The notes: generated by a model not told the origin, from the letters alone. Positions 10,850 to 19,749 are shown, counted from the first letter of the stretch. The stretch: 35,480 nucleotides of DNA from an uncultured Ectothiorhodospiraceae bacterium (GCA_913055565.1 CAJXKP010000029.1:1-35480), one strand, 5' to 3'. A program made the numbers and translations.

Positions 10850-12313
10850 TTGGATAGTATCGAGCCTTTTGACATCGTTATCTTCGGCGGTAGCGGTGAC
10901 CTCGCCATGCGCAAGCTGCTGCCCGCGCTTTTCCGACGCCACCGGGAAGGGCACCTGCCCCAACAGGGACGCATCATCGGGTCGGCCCGCAGCCAGCTTT
11001 CGCGCGAGGCATTCATCGAGCACGCCGAGCAGGCGTGCCGGGCCAACCTACCGGACGATGAGTTCGACGACGATGCCTGGGCGGATTTCGCGCAACGGCT
11101 GACCTTTGCCAGCGTTGACGCCCACGATTCGGACTCCTACGCCAACCTTGCCGAGGCCATGGCACCAGCGAACGAGCGCGTCCGCGTCTACTATCTCGCC
11201 ACGTCGCCCAATCTATTCGTCGCCATCTGCCACAATTTGGCCTCGGCCGGGCTGGTGACCGCCCAGTCACGCGTCGTTCTCGAAAAACCCCTGGGCCACG
11301 ACCTGGCCTCGGCCCAGAGCATCAGCGAACAGATCGGCGAGGTGTTTAACGAGGACCAGATCTACCGAATCGATCACTACCTCGGCAAGGAGACGGTCCA
11401 GAATCTCATCGCCCTGCGCTTCGGCAACACCCTGTTCGAGCCCTTATGGCGGCGCGACTGGATCAGCGACGTCCAGATCACCGTCGCCGAGCAGATGGGT
11501 GTCGAGGGCCGCGCGGACTTCTACGACGCTACCGGCGCGCTGCGCGACATGGTCCAGAACCACGTCCTCCAGCTCCTGTGCATCATCGCCATGGAGCCGC
11601 CGACCAGCATCGACGCCGATGCGGTTCGCGACGAGAAGATCAAGGTACTGCGCGCCCTGCAGCCCCTTCGCGGGCGCGACGCGCTACAGAATACCGTGCG
11701 CGGCCAGTACCAGGCCGGCGCGATTAGCGGCCAACCCGTTGCCGGCTATACCGAGGAGGAAGGCGTCCCGCCGGACAGCCGTACCGAGACCTTCGTCGCC
11801 GTGCGTGCGGATCTGGCGACCTGGCGCTGGGCGGATGTGCCCTTCTATCTGCGCACCGGCAAGCGCCTCCAGGAGCGCACCGCGGAGATCGTGGTCAATT
11901 TCCGTGAGGTGCCGCACGCCATCTTTGACACCAGCATGGTCAACGGCAATCCCAACCGGCTGGTGATCCATCTCCAGCCGGACGAGGGCATGCGACTGCA
12001 CATCATGGCCAAGGCCCGCGGCGACGAGATGACTCTACGCCCGGTCTCGCTGGACCTGGACTTTGGCGAGACCTTCGAGGCCCGGCAAGCCGATGCCTAC
12101 GAGCGGCTGCTTATGGATGTCCTGCGCGGCCGGCTGTTCCTGTTCATGCGCCGCGACGAGCTGTACGCCGCCTGGGAATGGATCGAGCCCATCATGGAGG
12201 CCTGGGCCAGTGCAGCCGACGACCCCAAGCCGTACACCGCGGGTACTTGGGGACCGGCCGCCTCCAGCGCCCTCCTGGGCCGAGACGGCCGCAGCTGGCA
12301 TGAGGAGTCGTAG
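10850..12313 (+). CDS. zwf: Glucose-6-phosphate 1-dehydrogenase
   Basis: A 487-residue glucose-6-phosphate dehydrogenase that oxidises glucose 6-phosphate to 6-phosphogluconolactone. The nucleotide-binding start is [17 protein letters not shown], the substrate-site motif is [13 protein letters not shown] (about 170-182), and FYLRTGKRL is typical of the C-terminal domain. Translation apparently starts at TTG (10850) with GGAGG about 10 nt upstream; this gives the normal N-terminus, whereas no suitable ATG precedes the Rossmann motif. pgl follows after 3 nt. Confidence 0.95.
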   Translation: MDSIEPFDIVIFGGSGDLAMRKLLPALFRRHREGHLPQQGRIIGSARSQLSREAFIEHAEQACRANLPDDEFDDDAWADFAQRLTFASVDAHDSDSYANLAEAMAPANERVRVYYLATSPNLFVAICHNLASAGLVTAQSRVVLEKPLGHDLASAQSISEQIGEVFNEDQIYRIDHYLGKETVQNLIALRFGNTLFEPLWRRDWISDVQITVAEQMGVEGRADFYDATGALRDMVQNHVLQLLCIIAMEPPTSIDADAVRDEKIKVLRALQPLRGRDALQNTVRGQYQAGAISGQPVAGYTEEEGVPPDSRTETFVAVRADLATWRWADVPFYLRTGKRLQERTAEIVVNFREVPHAIFDTSMVNGNPNRLVIHLQPDEGMRLHIMAKARGDEMTLRPVSLDLDFGETFEARQADAYERLLMDVLRGRLFLFMRRDELYAAWEWIEPIMEAWASAADDPKPYTAGTWGPAASSALLGRDGRSWHEES

Positions 12314-12316
12314 CCC

Positions 12317-13030
12317 GTGACCGACGACGAGCTGCGCACGCCAAGCCATTGCTACGACACGCGCGACGCCGCGGCGACGGCGTTGGCCGAGACGGTCGCC
12401 GAGCGGCTACGCGCGGCCCTAGGTCAGCGAGAGCGGGTGAACCTTGTCGTATCCGGCGGCAACACCCCGATACCCTTCTTCGAGGCCCTGCGGACAAAGG
12501 ATCTGGCGTGGCATCGGGTCACCATCACGCTGGCCGATGAGCGCTGGGTGGCCCCGGACGACGAGGCCAGCAACGAGGGCCTGGTACGCAAGCACCTACT
12601 CCAGGACAAGGCCGCCGCGGCATCGTTTATGCCATTGGTCAATGACGCCGCGGACCCTATCAGCGGTGAAGGGCGGGCCCACGAGGCCGTGGCTTCCATG
12701 CCGCAACCATTCGATGTCGTTATCCTCGGCAGCGGCGCGGATGGCCACACGGCGTCCCTATTCCCTTACGCCGACCAGCTACCGGCTGCTCTGGATCGCA
12801 GCCAGCCAGCGCTATGCCGGGGCATCTACGGCAGCAAGGAGCCGGCCGCCCGCATCACGCTCACGCGCCGCGCCCTGCTGGCCAGCCGCTGGATCGCCAT
12901 CCACGTCACGGGCGACGATAAGTGGGACGCTCTAATCAAGGCCGACGCCGGCCACGATGAGCAGGCCATGCCCATTCGCGTCATCCTCCACCAGAACGAG
13001 GTCCCGGTGGATGTCTACTGGGCCCCGTAA
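12317..13030 (+). CDS. pgl: 6-phosphogluconolactonase (DevB type)
   Basis: A 237-residue soluble 6-phosphogluconolactonase, hydrolysing the product of Zwf. Motifs: VVSGGNTPIPFFEAL near residue 45, LADERWV near 75 and LGSGADGHTASLFP near 137, all characteristic of the DevB/Pgl family. The start is GTG, 3 nt after the zwf stop; its end overlaps the start of glk by 20 nt. Together zwf, pgl, edd and eda supply the full Entner-Doudoroff sequence. Confidence 0.94.
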   Translation: MTDDELRTPSHCYDTRDAAATALAETVAERLRAALGQRERVNLVVSGGNTPIPFFEALRTKDLAWHRVTITLADERWVAPDDEASNEGLVRKHLLQDKAAAASFMPLVNDAADPISGEGRAHEAVASMPQPFDVVILGSGADGHTASLFPYADQLPAALDRSQPALCRGIYGSKEPAARITLTRRALLASRWIAIHVTGDDKWDALIKADAGHDEQAMPIRVILHQNEVPVDVYWAP

Positions 13031-13988
13031 CGAGCGCTGGCTCGTCGCCGACATCGGGGGCACCCATGCCCGTTTCGCGCTGGTCTCCGGCGCCGACCCG
13101 ACGCCCGACGACGAGCAGGTCCTGAGCACCGGCGATTACGACGACTTTGTCGCGGCGGTCGAGACCTACTTAGGGGCGCTTTCGGGCGAACGGCCCGTGG
13201 GCGGCTTCTGCGCCATCGCCAACCCGGTCCGCGGCGACTACCTTCGCATGACCAATCACCACTGGGCGTTCTCCATCGAGACCAGCCGCCAGCGGCTGGG
13301 CTTTCGAGCACTGCGATTCATTAACGACTTCAGCGCCCAGGCCCTGGCCATGCCCTGGCTTGCCGACGCCGAATACGAGCGCCTGAGCGGCGACAACCCG
13401 CAGCCTAACGAACCGCTCGCCGTACTGGGCCCTGGTACCGGGCTAGGCGTCTCGGCCCTAATCCCGTTCGGCGATCAGCACGCCGTGCTGGACAGCGAGG
13501 GCGGCCACGTCACCTACACCCCAGTAAACGAACGCGAGCACGCCGTGGCACGGACGCTACAGGCGCGCTACGGCCATTGCAGCGCCGAGCGCATCATCTC
13601 CGGGCCGGGCCTGGTCGCGACCTACCAAGCCCTGTGCCACCTGGACGACCGCGAGGCAGCGCCGCTGGCGCCCGCCGAGGTAAGCCAACGCGCCGCCGAC
13701 GACACCGACCGCCACTGCGCCGAGGCCATCGAGCTGTTCACCCTCGCACTCGCCACCACCGCCTCCAACCTCGCCGTGACCCTCGGCGCCGGCGGCGGCG
13801 TCTACCTCGCCGGCGGCCTCCTGCCCAAGCTGGGCTCGCTATTCGAGCCGCAACGCTTCCACGAGCGGTTCACTGCTAAGGGCCGCTTCAGCGATTACCT
13901 CGCGTCCATCCCGGTCTATCGAGTGCATGCCGAGCATCCGGCGCTACGGGGATTGGCGCATAACCTTGATCGGGTGCGCGGGGGCTAG
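13011..13988 (+). CDS. glk: Glucokinase
   Basis: A 325-residue ATP-dependent glucokinase of the bacterial Glk family. The phosphate loop is LVADIGGTHARFAL (11-24). The catalytic aspartate is in FINDFSAQ, the second glycine loop is GPGTGLGVSALI, and VYLAGGLLPKLGSLF closes the nucleotide site. The ATG at 13011 lies inside the end of pgl, with GAGG about 10 nt upstream. A 28-bp stretch of this gene (13801-13828) is repeated exactly at 16889-16916 in a decayed region, so part of a glk-like gene exists twice. Confidence 0.94.
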   Translation: MSTGPRNERWLVADIGGTHARFALVSGADPTPDDEQVLSTGDYDDFVAAVETYLGALSGERPVGGFCAIANPVRGDYLRMTNHHWAFSIETSRQRLGFRALRFINDFSAQALAMPWLADAEYERLSGDNPQPNEPLAVLGPGTGLGVSALIPFGDQHAVLDSEGGHVTYTPVNEREHAVARTLQARYGHCSAERIISGPGLVATYQALCHLDDREAAPLAPAEVSQRAADDTDRHCAEAIELFTLALATTASNLAVTLGAGGGVYLAGGLLPKLGSLFEPQRFHERFTAKGRFSDYLASIPVYRVHAEHPALRGLAHNLDRVRGG

Positions 13989-13999
13989 CCGCCCCGCGC
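13976..13999 (+). terminator. Candidate terminator at the glk end
   Basis: GCGCGGGG (13976-13983) pairs perfectly with CCCCGCGC (13992-13999) around an 8-nt loop that contains the glk stop codon. Only a weak T-run (TTGTAT) follows, so intrinsic termination is plausible but not certain. Confidence 0.4.
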
Positions 14000-14397
14000 T
14001 TGTATCGGCTGGATACCCATTACGGCAGCTGATTCGTTCGTGGAGGGTTCCCAGCCGCTGAGAAGGGGCCCGAGAACAGCCAGCTAAATTGGCGACGACC
14101 CTCGAATAAGGCCCCAAATCTAGTTTTAAAGGCTATGTGTAGGGTACCGCGAACGAACTCGCGCAAGCCGCTGAGCGCTAGCGCAGGCACGACGCGTCTC
14201 GCCGCGCTGCACTGGTAGCACCGTCACGCGTTGTGGCACCGACTACGCCTGGCAGTCCCGGCGGGCGTAGTCGGCGCGCGAGCTGTGAGCCGCTGGGCCT
14301 TCTTGGGGTCTTCGGCGAAGGCCATTTGCGGCGACGACCGCCCTACCAAAGCGTCACCTCGGTACGCCGGGACCCGCGGGAATTATTCAGCCGTTTC
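13989..14397. other. 409-bp non-coding gap between convergent glk and TPM genes, with inverted repeats
   Basis: No gene was recognised. The region contains several inverted repeats: GATTCGTTCG (near 14030) against CGAACGAACTC (near 14152), and a perfect 11-bp stem at 14239-14274. At its right end the minus strand reads GAAACGGCTGAATAATTCC directly after the TPM stop, matching the ends of family A repeats. The whole may be one or two degraded elements of that family. Two convergent genes meet here, so bidirectional termination is a possible role. Confidence 0.5.
14239..14274. repeat. Perfect 11-bp stem-loop
   Basis: CCGACTACGCC (14239-14249) and GGCGTAGTCGG (14264-14274) are exact reverse complements around a 14-nt loop. 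There is no T-tract on either side, so it is not a textbook intrinsic terminator. Confidence 0.6.
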
Positions 14398-14400
14398 CTA
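14369..14400. repeat. Family A-like repeat end behind the TPM gene
   Basis: On the minus strand the TPM stop TAG is followed immediately by GAAACGGCTGAATAATTCC and then CGCGGGTCCC. This matches the terminal motif of the repeats at 1334-1489 and 30177-30351 (GAAACGCTGAA, ATTC). The extent of the element leftwards is unclear. Confidence 0.45.
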
Positions 14401-15930
14401 GGGCGCGGTCTCGTCGTACAAACCAGTGATCATCGCCTGGCCCTTTTGGCCCAACCGGTACGACTCGCCACCGAGGCCGACCCGGATATCGGATGCCTCG
14501 GCGAGTGTTCGAAGCTGGTCGGAGCGGAGTCGGTAGACGTACTTGGATAGCTCCAACGAACGGCCGTTGGCGTCGCGCGTGCGCGATTGCGAGCGCACAG
14601 GCGCCCCAAGCTGGACTCGCTCGCCATCGCCCTTAATCCACATGGCCGCATCGTCTTCCCAACAGACGGCATCATCGATACAACTGGCCACCAAACCCAG
14701 CCGCCATGCGCCGCCCTCACCGCGCCGGATACCGCGGCCGCTGAGCGCGATAAAACGCCCATTGCCGCGTACAGCCGAGCGCTTATCGCCGGCGAGCTTC
14801 ACGCCCTGGGTTTTAGCATAGTAGGCATCCTTTTGCTCCACATAGCGGGTCCGAACCAGCGAGCTGCCATGACTCTGCCCACCACGACTCGGTATCCAAC
14901 CGGCTCGCTGTTTCCAATCCTCGAAAGCGAATTGATAGGGATGATCGCGTGTGGTAATACCCCACTCATTCTCGTGATTCATTTGCACGACCTTATGCAT
15001 CGTCACCAGATCCAAGCGCCAGCGCCCCTCTTCCCGGACGAAGAAATACGGCGGGCATTGGCGCGCGTCGATGGGGTAACGTACCACCGCCCGGTCGCCT
15101 TGCTTTTGTACGCCTTCTACCGAGCATTGGCGCAGCGAGCGCGCGGTATTGTCGGCTTGCGCTGGCGTTCTCGGGCGCCCCGCCATGAACTCCCGGGTGC
15201 GCGCGGAGTAGATCGCTAGATCCGTGTTGTCGTTGCGATTCGCCATGGCTCGGCGGTAGGCCTCTAGGACAGCCACTGGCCCATCACCTTCAACGCGGAC
15301 CTGCTGGTCAGTGCCTTGCTGCCGGGCAGAAGGCCCATCGTCGAGGCGGGCCGATGCCTTGGCACCACCACCGGCACTGCCCTCAATCTTGTAGGTCTGC
15401 TTGAGGCCGGCATTAGCCTCGGCCCGCTGGGCGCGCGTAACGATCATCTCCGTGGTCGCCAAGATGCCGTCGGCTACGCGGTCGTGGGCGAAGAACTCGG
15501 TCATCTGGCGTTGCTCAATGTAGGCGACGAAGGCATCGACGTAGACCGGCTCCAACGAGCGGCTCACCTCGATACGCAACACATCCGAGGCGGGATCGAT
15601 AACGAGCATGAGGCCGTGGCCCGCATCGCTGGCCGAACCCACCTCGCGGCGCCGAAAGGCCTCCGCCGCAAAGCGGTCAATATCATCGACGTTATCGCGG
15701 GTGACGACGCGATAATCAATATCGTGGTTGGCGCGCAGCAGCTCGTGGAACTCGGCAATCCGGTCGCTTTGCTCCGCACCTAGCAGATCGGCCCCGTCGA
15801 CCACCAGCTGGGGATCTTCCGCCCCGCCAGTGCTGCTCCACGGCTGCCAGGCAATGAATCCCGCCGTCGTAACTAAGACGCCGCCCAACAGAACCAAGCC
15901 CGCGAAAATCAGCCGACTGCCGCGCTGCAC
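14398..15930 (-). CDS. TPM-domain membrane-anchored protein
   Basis: A 510-residue protein starting at GTG with a strong AAGGAGGG 7 nt upstream. Residues 7-28 form a hydrophobic anchor (LIFAGLVLLGGVLVTTAGFI). A TPM domain follows (about 45-190; VVDGADLLGAEQ, GLMLVIDP, YIEQRQMTEFF). The remaining 300 residues are unfamiliar; a part around 215-330 (VLEAYRRAMANRN, Q-rich linker before, VVRYPID after) resembles NTF2-like folds of the periplasm, and it is charged and basic. lemA lies 35 nt upstream on the same strand, a pairing common for TPM proteins. The function is unknown, probably cell-envelope related. Confidence 0.75.
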   Translation of the reverse strand: MQRGSRLIFAGLVLLGGVLVTTAGFIAWQPWSSTGGAEDPQLVVDGADLLGAEQSDRIAEFHELLRANHDIDYRVVTRDNVDDIDRFAAEAFRRREVGSASDAGHGLMLVIDPASDVLRIEVSRSLEPVYVDAFVAYIEQRQMTEFFAHDRVADGILATTEMIVTRAQRAEANAGLKQTYKIEGSAGGGAKASARLDDGPSARQQGTDQQVRVEGDGPVAVLEAYRRAMANRNDNTDLAIYSARTREFMAGRPRTPAQADNTARSLRQCSVEGVQKQGDRAVVRYPIDARQCPPYFFVREEGRWRLDLVTMHKVVQMNHENEWGITTRDHPYQFAFEDWKQRAGWIPSRGGQSHGSSLVRTRYVEQKDAYYAKTQGVKLAGDKRSAVRGNGRFIALSGRGIRRGEGGAWRLGLVASCIDDAVCWEDDAAMWIKGDGERVQLGAPVRSQSRTRDANGRSLELSKYVYRLRSDQLRTLAEASDIRVGLGGESYRLGQKGQAMITGLYDETAP

Positions 15931-15965
15931 CGAATGACCCTCCTTATTCCAGTAACTGCTTCCAG

Positions 15966-16661
15966 CTATTCCGCCACGCTCGGTGCGTCGGCGGCGCCCT
16001 CGTCCGCCTCGAAGTAAGCCCGCGGCTCGAAACCCGCAAATTGACCGATCCATCGCCCCGGGATGCGCTGTAGCGCGCTATTGAGATCCGAGACCGCTTG
16101 GTTGTAGCGCTGACGTGCCACGCTAATCCGGTTTTCAGCACCTTCCAGCTGGGCCTGCAAGCGCATGAACTGATCGCTGGAACGCAGCTGGGGATAGGCC
16201 TCGAAGCGGGCCATTAGCGCCGTCATCCGCTCGCTTAGCTGCTGTTGGGACCCCTTGAGCTTCGCCAGCGTCTCGGCCCGTGTTGGGGCGCTGGCGCGCT
16301 CGGCCTGCGCCGACTGGCGCGCTGCCTTTAGCGCTTCTAGCTGCTTGGATAGGGGTTCACCCTCACGCGCCTCGGTCACCGATTCCAGGGTCTCGCGCTC
16401 GTGCTCCATGAACCGCTCAACGCTATCGACCAGATTCGGCACCAAATCGGCGCGACGCTGATAGGCCGTCTCTACCTGACCCCAGGCCTCGTCGGCGGCC
16501 TCGACACGATTCACGAGACCATTGTAGGTCGTCACGCTGGTTATCCCGGCAAACAAAATAATGAGGAAGAGGACGCCGGCCACGATGGCCGCGACGACCG
16601 CGCCCGAGACCCCCTTTGCTTGGCCGCCGCCGTTGCCTCCTTGCTGAGACTCGTTGCTCAC
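15966..16661 (-). CDS. LemA family protein
   Basis: A 231-residue LemA-family protein. A Gly/Gln-rich N-terminus leads into one membrane helix (about 19-41), followed by the long helical LemA core (YNGLVNRVEAADEAWGQV, AYQRRADLVPNLV, FEAYPQLRSSDQF, ISVARQRYNQAV). GTG at 16661 was chosen because AGAGG precedes it; an upstream in-frame ATG at 16694 is less likely. LemA proteins are often encoded beside TPM-domain or peptidase genes, as here, and their role at the membrane is not well understood. Confidence 0.88.
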   Translation of the reverse strand: MSNESQQGGNGGGQAKGVSGAVVAAIVAGVLFLIILFAGITSVTTYNGLVNRVEAADEAWGQVETAYQRRADLVPNLVDSVERFMEHERETLESVTEAREGEPLSKQLEALKAARQSAQAERASAPTRAETLAKLKGSQQQLSERMTALMARFEAYPQLRSSDQFMRLQAQLEGAENRISVARQRYNQAVSDLNSALQRIPGRWIGQFAGFEPRAYFEADEGAADAPSVAE

Positions 16662-16864
16662 AGTTGACCTCTTTGCGCTCGCCCAGGCCACCAAAATGGC
16701 CTCGGTGCTGTAGCTTTCTGATTATGATCAGCGGCTAGCCTTGAATACTTGCAATCACGATCACCCGCGTCAATTACCCCTAGCCTGGCTGGCGAGCCGC
16801 AAAGGCCGACCCCACCCACACAGAGCAGACCCGAGCGACCAAGTAAAACGCAGACGACTTCCCG

Positions 16865-16922
16865 CTAGCCTCGGTGCCTGCAGCGGGCTCTACCTCGCCG
16901 GCGGCCTCCTGCCCAAACTGCG
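16865..16922 (+). pseudogene. Glucokinase gene fragment
   Basis: Positions 16889-16916 are identical to 13801-13828 inside glk, and similarity extends upstream on both copies. In the same frame it reads SLGACSGLYLAGGLLPKL, matching TLGAGGGVYLAGGLLPKL of Glk. Only about 20 codons remain. It abuts the end of a transposase remnant, so it is a relic of a duplication or rearrangement. Confidence 0.7.
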
Positions 16923-16923
16923 A

Positions 16924-17245
16924 CTAGGTGTCGGGTCCCCTAAGATGCCGTGGCTTTTTACGAAATAAATCGGGGCGCTCGGCATACCAGTCCTTCATGG
17001 CCTGAACGGGTGTGCGATGGTCGAGCGCCTTTTGAGTCAGATGCTGATGGTACAGCCAGACGTAGCGCTTGAGCGTGGTCTCGAGGTCCTCAGCGCTGTT
17101 GCAGTGGTGACTTCCGATGACGTCGGATAGACGCCCGCTGAAGCGCTCGACCATGCCGTTGGTCTGTGGGGTCCGTGGCCGCGTGAGCCGATGCTCGATG
17201 CCGAGGGCGGTACATAGCCGATCGAACTCATGATCGCCGCGGGCC
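16924..17245 (-). pseudogene. IS481-family transposase, C-terminal remnant
   Basis: About 106 codons of a DDE transposase of the IS481 type: DHEFDRLCTALGIEHRLT, RPRTPQTNGMVERFSGR, RYVWLYHQHLTQKALDHR and TPVQAMKDW. The catalytic Glu in NGMVERF is present, but everything before the second catalytic motif (DNGxEF) is missing. The frame enters directly from a broken universal stress gene at about 17245. No inverted repeats were recognised. It cannot encode a working transposase. Confidence 0.85.
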
Positions 17246-17488
17246 GTCGGGTGGCAAGCTCCGTATCGACCTCGAAGCCGTGCTCGCGCAGGGACCCCGC
17301 GAGGCCGTCGAGCCGTTGGCGGTAATAGTCCTCGTGCTGCAGCTCGGGGGCTGCCGTATGGCCCATCTCGAAGACGTAGACCAATGTCAGGCGCTCGAGC
17401 CCCAACCGCGGGGTAGGCCGATTAAAGTTGCCTAGACAGCATCCCAGCTAGCCGAGAAATCCACCCCAACAACAGCATGCTTATACAT
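17245..17488 (-). pseudogene. Universal stress protein (UspA family), broken
   Basis: An ATG at 17488 with GAGGAGG upstream opens MYKHAVVGVDFSASWDAV, the classic UspA N-terminus, but TAG follows. After a frameshift the gene continues as GLERLTLVYVFEMGHTA and ELQHEDYYRQRLDGLAG up to ELATRRPAA. There the similarity ends and the IS481 transposase tail begins. It thus has an internal stop or frameshift and an insertion or deletion junction. It starts 29 bp behind the CC/Se gene and was probably the last gene of the arsenic operon. Confidence 0.8.
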
Positions 17489-17517
17489 CGTTAACCTCCT
17501 CGCCCGCTCGAAGGGCA

Positions 17518-17820
17518 TTATCCGCTAGCGCGCTCGACGAACAGCCGGCGCCAGCGCCAAAAGCCCTCGGCTCGGATCGTTAGCGTGACGTCTAGCTCGG
17601 CGAGCTCCGGCGCCAGGTAGACCCGCACGCCGTCGGCCTCCTCAATCATCCAATCCACGGGCTGATCCGGCGTGCGGGCCTCGGCGACCGGGACGGCGAC
17701 CGTACCGCCGCAACAGCCGTGTCGCGGTGAGCCACGAACGGTCACCGCGCTGCCCTGCCGGCGTAGCCAGTCACGCGCCGCCGCGTCCACGACGACCCGG
17801 GGACCCGCCTGATCGGTCAT
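17518..17820 (-). CDS. CC/Se-motif family protein
   Basis: A 100-residue protein with adjacent cysteines C36-C37 in SPRHGCCGGTV. This fits the CC/Se motif family, in which some relatives have selenocysteine in place of one cysteine; this copy encodes two cysteines. Otherwise it is a small HesB-like mixed fold (residues DWMIEEADGVRVYLAPELA). It lies 11 nt behind acr3 on the same strand, in the arsenic operon, so thiol chemistry with arsenic or a redox role can be imagined but is not shown. No signal peptide. Confidence 0.7.
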   Translation of the reverse strand: MTDQAGPRVVVDAAARDWLRRQGSAVTVRGSPRHGCCGGTVAVPVAEARTPDQPVDWMIEEADGVRVYLAPELAELDVTLTIRAEGFWRWRRLFVERASG

Positions 17821-17831
17821 GGAGTCGCCGT

Positions 17832-18941
17832 CTAACCGAACGCCTGGGCCGGGCCGGCAACCCCGGGGAACTGGCGCCGGGTCGCGTTCGCAATGCGTAC
17901 CAGCGCCAGCATAAGCGGCACCTCCACCAAAACGCCGACCACTGTGCTCAGCGCGGCGCCTGACTGCAGCCCGAACAGCGAGATCGCCGCGGCCACGGCC
18001 AGCTCGAAGAAGTTACTGGCGCCAATCATCGCGCCCGGCGCCGCGATGCTGTGGGGCACGCGCCACAGATACGCCCAGCCATAGGCCAGCGCGAAGATCA
18101 AGAAGGTCTGCACCACCAGCGGCACAGCGATGAGCACAATATGCAGTGGATGCGCGAGGATCTTTTCGCCCTGGAAGGCGAACAGCAGCACCAGCGTCAG
18201 GATTAGGCCAATCGGGGTCACCGTCCCAAGGCGCGGCATGAAGGCGTTATCGAACCACTCGATGCCGTTGCGCGCGATAAGCAGCCGCCGCGTGGCGTAG
18301 CCGGCGGTCAGGGGGATGACGATGTAGAGCACCACCGACAGGGCCACCGTATTCCATGGCACCGCTATATCCGAGATGCCGAGCAGGAACACTACGATGG
18401 GTGCGAAGGCAAAAAGCATAATCAGGTCGTTCAATGAGACCTGGACCAACGTGTAGGCCGGATCGCCGCGCGTGAGATAGCTCCAAACGAAGACCATGGC
18501 GGTACAGGGGGCAGCTCCCAGCAGGATGGCGCCGGCCAGGTACTCACGCGCCAGGCCCGCGGGGATCAGCGACTCGAAGACCACGACCAGGAAGAACCAC
18601 GCGATGGCGAACATGGTGAACGGCTTGATCAGCCAATTGACCACGGTGGTGACCACCAGGCCCTTGGGCTGGCGCCGCACGCCCAGGATTGAGCCGAAGT
18701 CGATCTGGACCATCATGGGGAAGATCATCGCCCAGATGAGCACCGCCACCGGGATAGAGACCTGGGCGTACTCGAAGCGCAAAAGGGCATCGGGAACGGC
18801 CGGCGCCAGCTGCCCCAAAACGATGCCAGCGACGATCGCCAGCGCCACCCAAACGGAGAGGAAGCGCTCGAACAGGCCCATGCCCTCGCTGACGGCCGGG
18901 CCCTCGTCCGCGGCCGGTTGTGCATCGTCGTTGTGACGCAT
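17832..18941 (-). CDS. acr3: ACR3 family arsenite efflux permease
   Basis: A 369-residue integral membrane protein of about ten helices, of the ACR3 (bile acid/arsenite/riboflavin transporter superfamily) type. The conserved cysteine of helix 4 needed for arsenite transport is C146 in LGAAPCTAMVFVWSYL. GASNFFELAVAAAISLFG near the C-terminus is also diagnostic. It exports arsenite made by ArsC from arsenate. The first 22 residues are acidic and cytosolic. It starts 11 nt after arsC. The frequent database name arsB is avoided because the true ArsB is an unrelated family. Confidence 0.95.
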   Translation of the reverse strand: MRHNDDAQPAADEGPAVSEGMGLFERFLSVWVALAIVAGIVLGQLAPAVPDALLRFEYAQVSIPVAVLIWAMIFPMMVQIDFGSILGVRRQPKGLVVTTVVNWLIKPFTMFAIAWFFLVVVFESLIPAGLAREYLAGAILLGAAPCTAMVFVWSYLTRGDPAYTLVQVSLNDLIMLFAFAPIVVFLLGISDIAVPWNTVALSVVLYIVIPLTAGYATRRLLIARNGIEWFDNAFMPRLGTVTPIGLILTLVLLFAFQGEKILAHPLHIVLIAVPLVVQTFLIFALAYGWAYLWRVPHSIAAPGAMIGASNFFELAVAAAISLFGLQSGAALSTVVGVLVEVPLMLALVRIANATRRQFPGVAGPAQAFG

Positions 18942-18952
18942 ATCAGACTCCG

Positions 18953-19396
18953 TTAACTACCGTATTCGTTGGCTGGAGTCGCCTCGTCGCGCAGCGTCTG
19001 AAGCAATTCGCCGACCCGCTCGCGGATGGCGTCGCGCACGCGCCGGAACTCGGCCGTGATCTCCGCCTCGCTGCCGGTGGCGCGCGCCGGATCATCGATG
19101 GGCCAGTGGTACTTACGCGTGCCGAGCGGTAGCAGCGGGCAGTGCTCGTCGGCGTGACCGCAGACGGTGACCACAACGTCGGCCGCATCGAGCATGGCGT
19201 CGGTGAGCTGCGTCGAGGCCTGCGCGTCGATAGGCACGCCCACCTCGGCCATAGCCGCCAGGGCCCGCGGATTCTGGCCGTGGGCCTCGAGCCCGGCGGA
19301 CTGAACAGTGGTACCTGGCTCGGCCAGATGGCGGGCGAAGCCCTCCGCCATCTGCGAGCGGCAGGAATTGCCGGTACATACAAAGAGGATATTCAT
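18953..19396 (-). CDS. arsC: Arsenate reductase, thioredoxin-coupled (low-Mr phosphatase type)
   Basis: A 147-residue ArsC of the pI258 type. The P-loop is CTGNSCRS with C7 and C12; the redox pair C79 and C86 lies in TVCGHADEHCPLLP, spaced as in the staphylococcal enzyme; WPIDDPA holds the DP motif. It reduces arsenate to arsenite with thioredoxin as electron donor. The start at 19396 is preceded by GGGAG; an upstream extension in frame has no family similarity and overlaps arsR. It is 17 nt behind arsR. Confidence 0.96.
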   Translation of the reverse strand: MNILFVCTGNSCRSQMAEGFARHLAEPGTTVQSAGLEAHGQNPRALAAMAEVGVPIDAQASTQLTDAMLDAADVVVTVCGHADEHCPLLPLGTRKYHWPIDDPARATGSEAEITAEFRRVRDAIRERVGELLQTLRDEATPANEYGS

Positions 19397-19413
19397 GACA
19401 TCTCCCGTAATGA

Positions 19414-19749
19414 TTACCCCGATGCCGCCGGCGGCCGATTCGGCATAGCCGCCAGCCGCGCCTGGATGGATTGAAGCTCTTCCGCTTGCCCGGCCGCTTC
19501 CAGGACCTGGTAGGCCCACGCCGGCAGCTCGGGATGCAGGCGATAGTGGACCCATTGGCCGCGTCGCTCGTCCTGGACGATGCCGAGATCCCGTAGGTGC
19601 CCCAGATGGCGCGAGACGCGCGGCTGAGACAGATCAAGGGCATGGACGAACTCGCACACGCACAATCGCCCCTCCGCCACCATTAAAAGCAGGCAACGCA
19701 GGCGTGTGGGGTCCGACAGGGCGCGAAAGAAGGTTTCTGGTTCAAACAT
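19414..19749 (-). CDS. arsR: ArsR-family arsenic-responsive repressor
   Basis: A 111-residue winged-helix repressor of the ArsR/SmtB family. The As(III)-binding motif is present as RLCVCE (C30, C32), and the recognition helix region is SQPRVSRHLGHLRDLG. It probably represses arsR-arsC-acr3-CC/Se and is released by arsenite. The palindrome ATATGCGCATAT overlaps its start codon and fits an operator. No Shine-Dalgarno is evident. Confidence 0.93.
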   Translation of the reverse strand: MFEPETFFRALSDPTRLRCLLLMVAEGRLCVCEFVHALDLSQPRVSRHLGHLRDLGIVQDERRGQWVHYRLHPELPAWAYQVLEAAGQAEELQSIQARLAAMPNRPPAASG

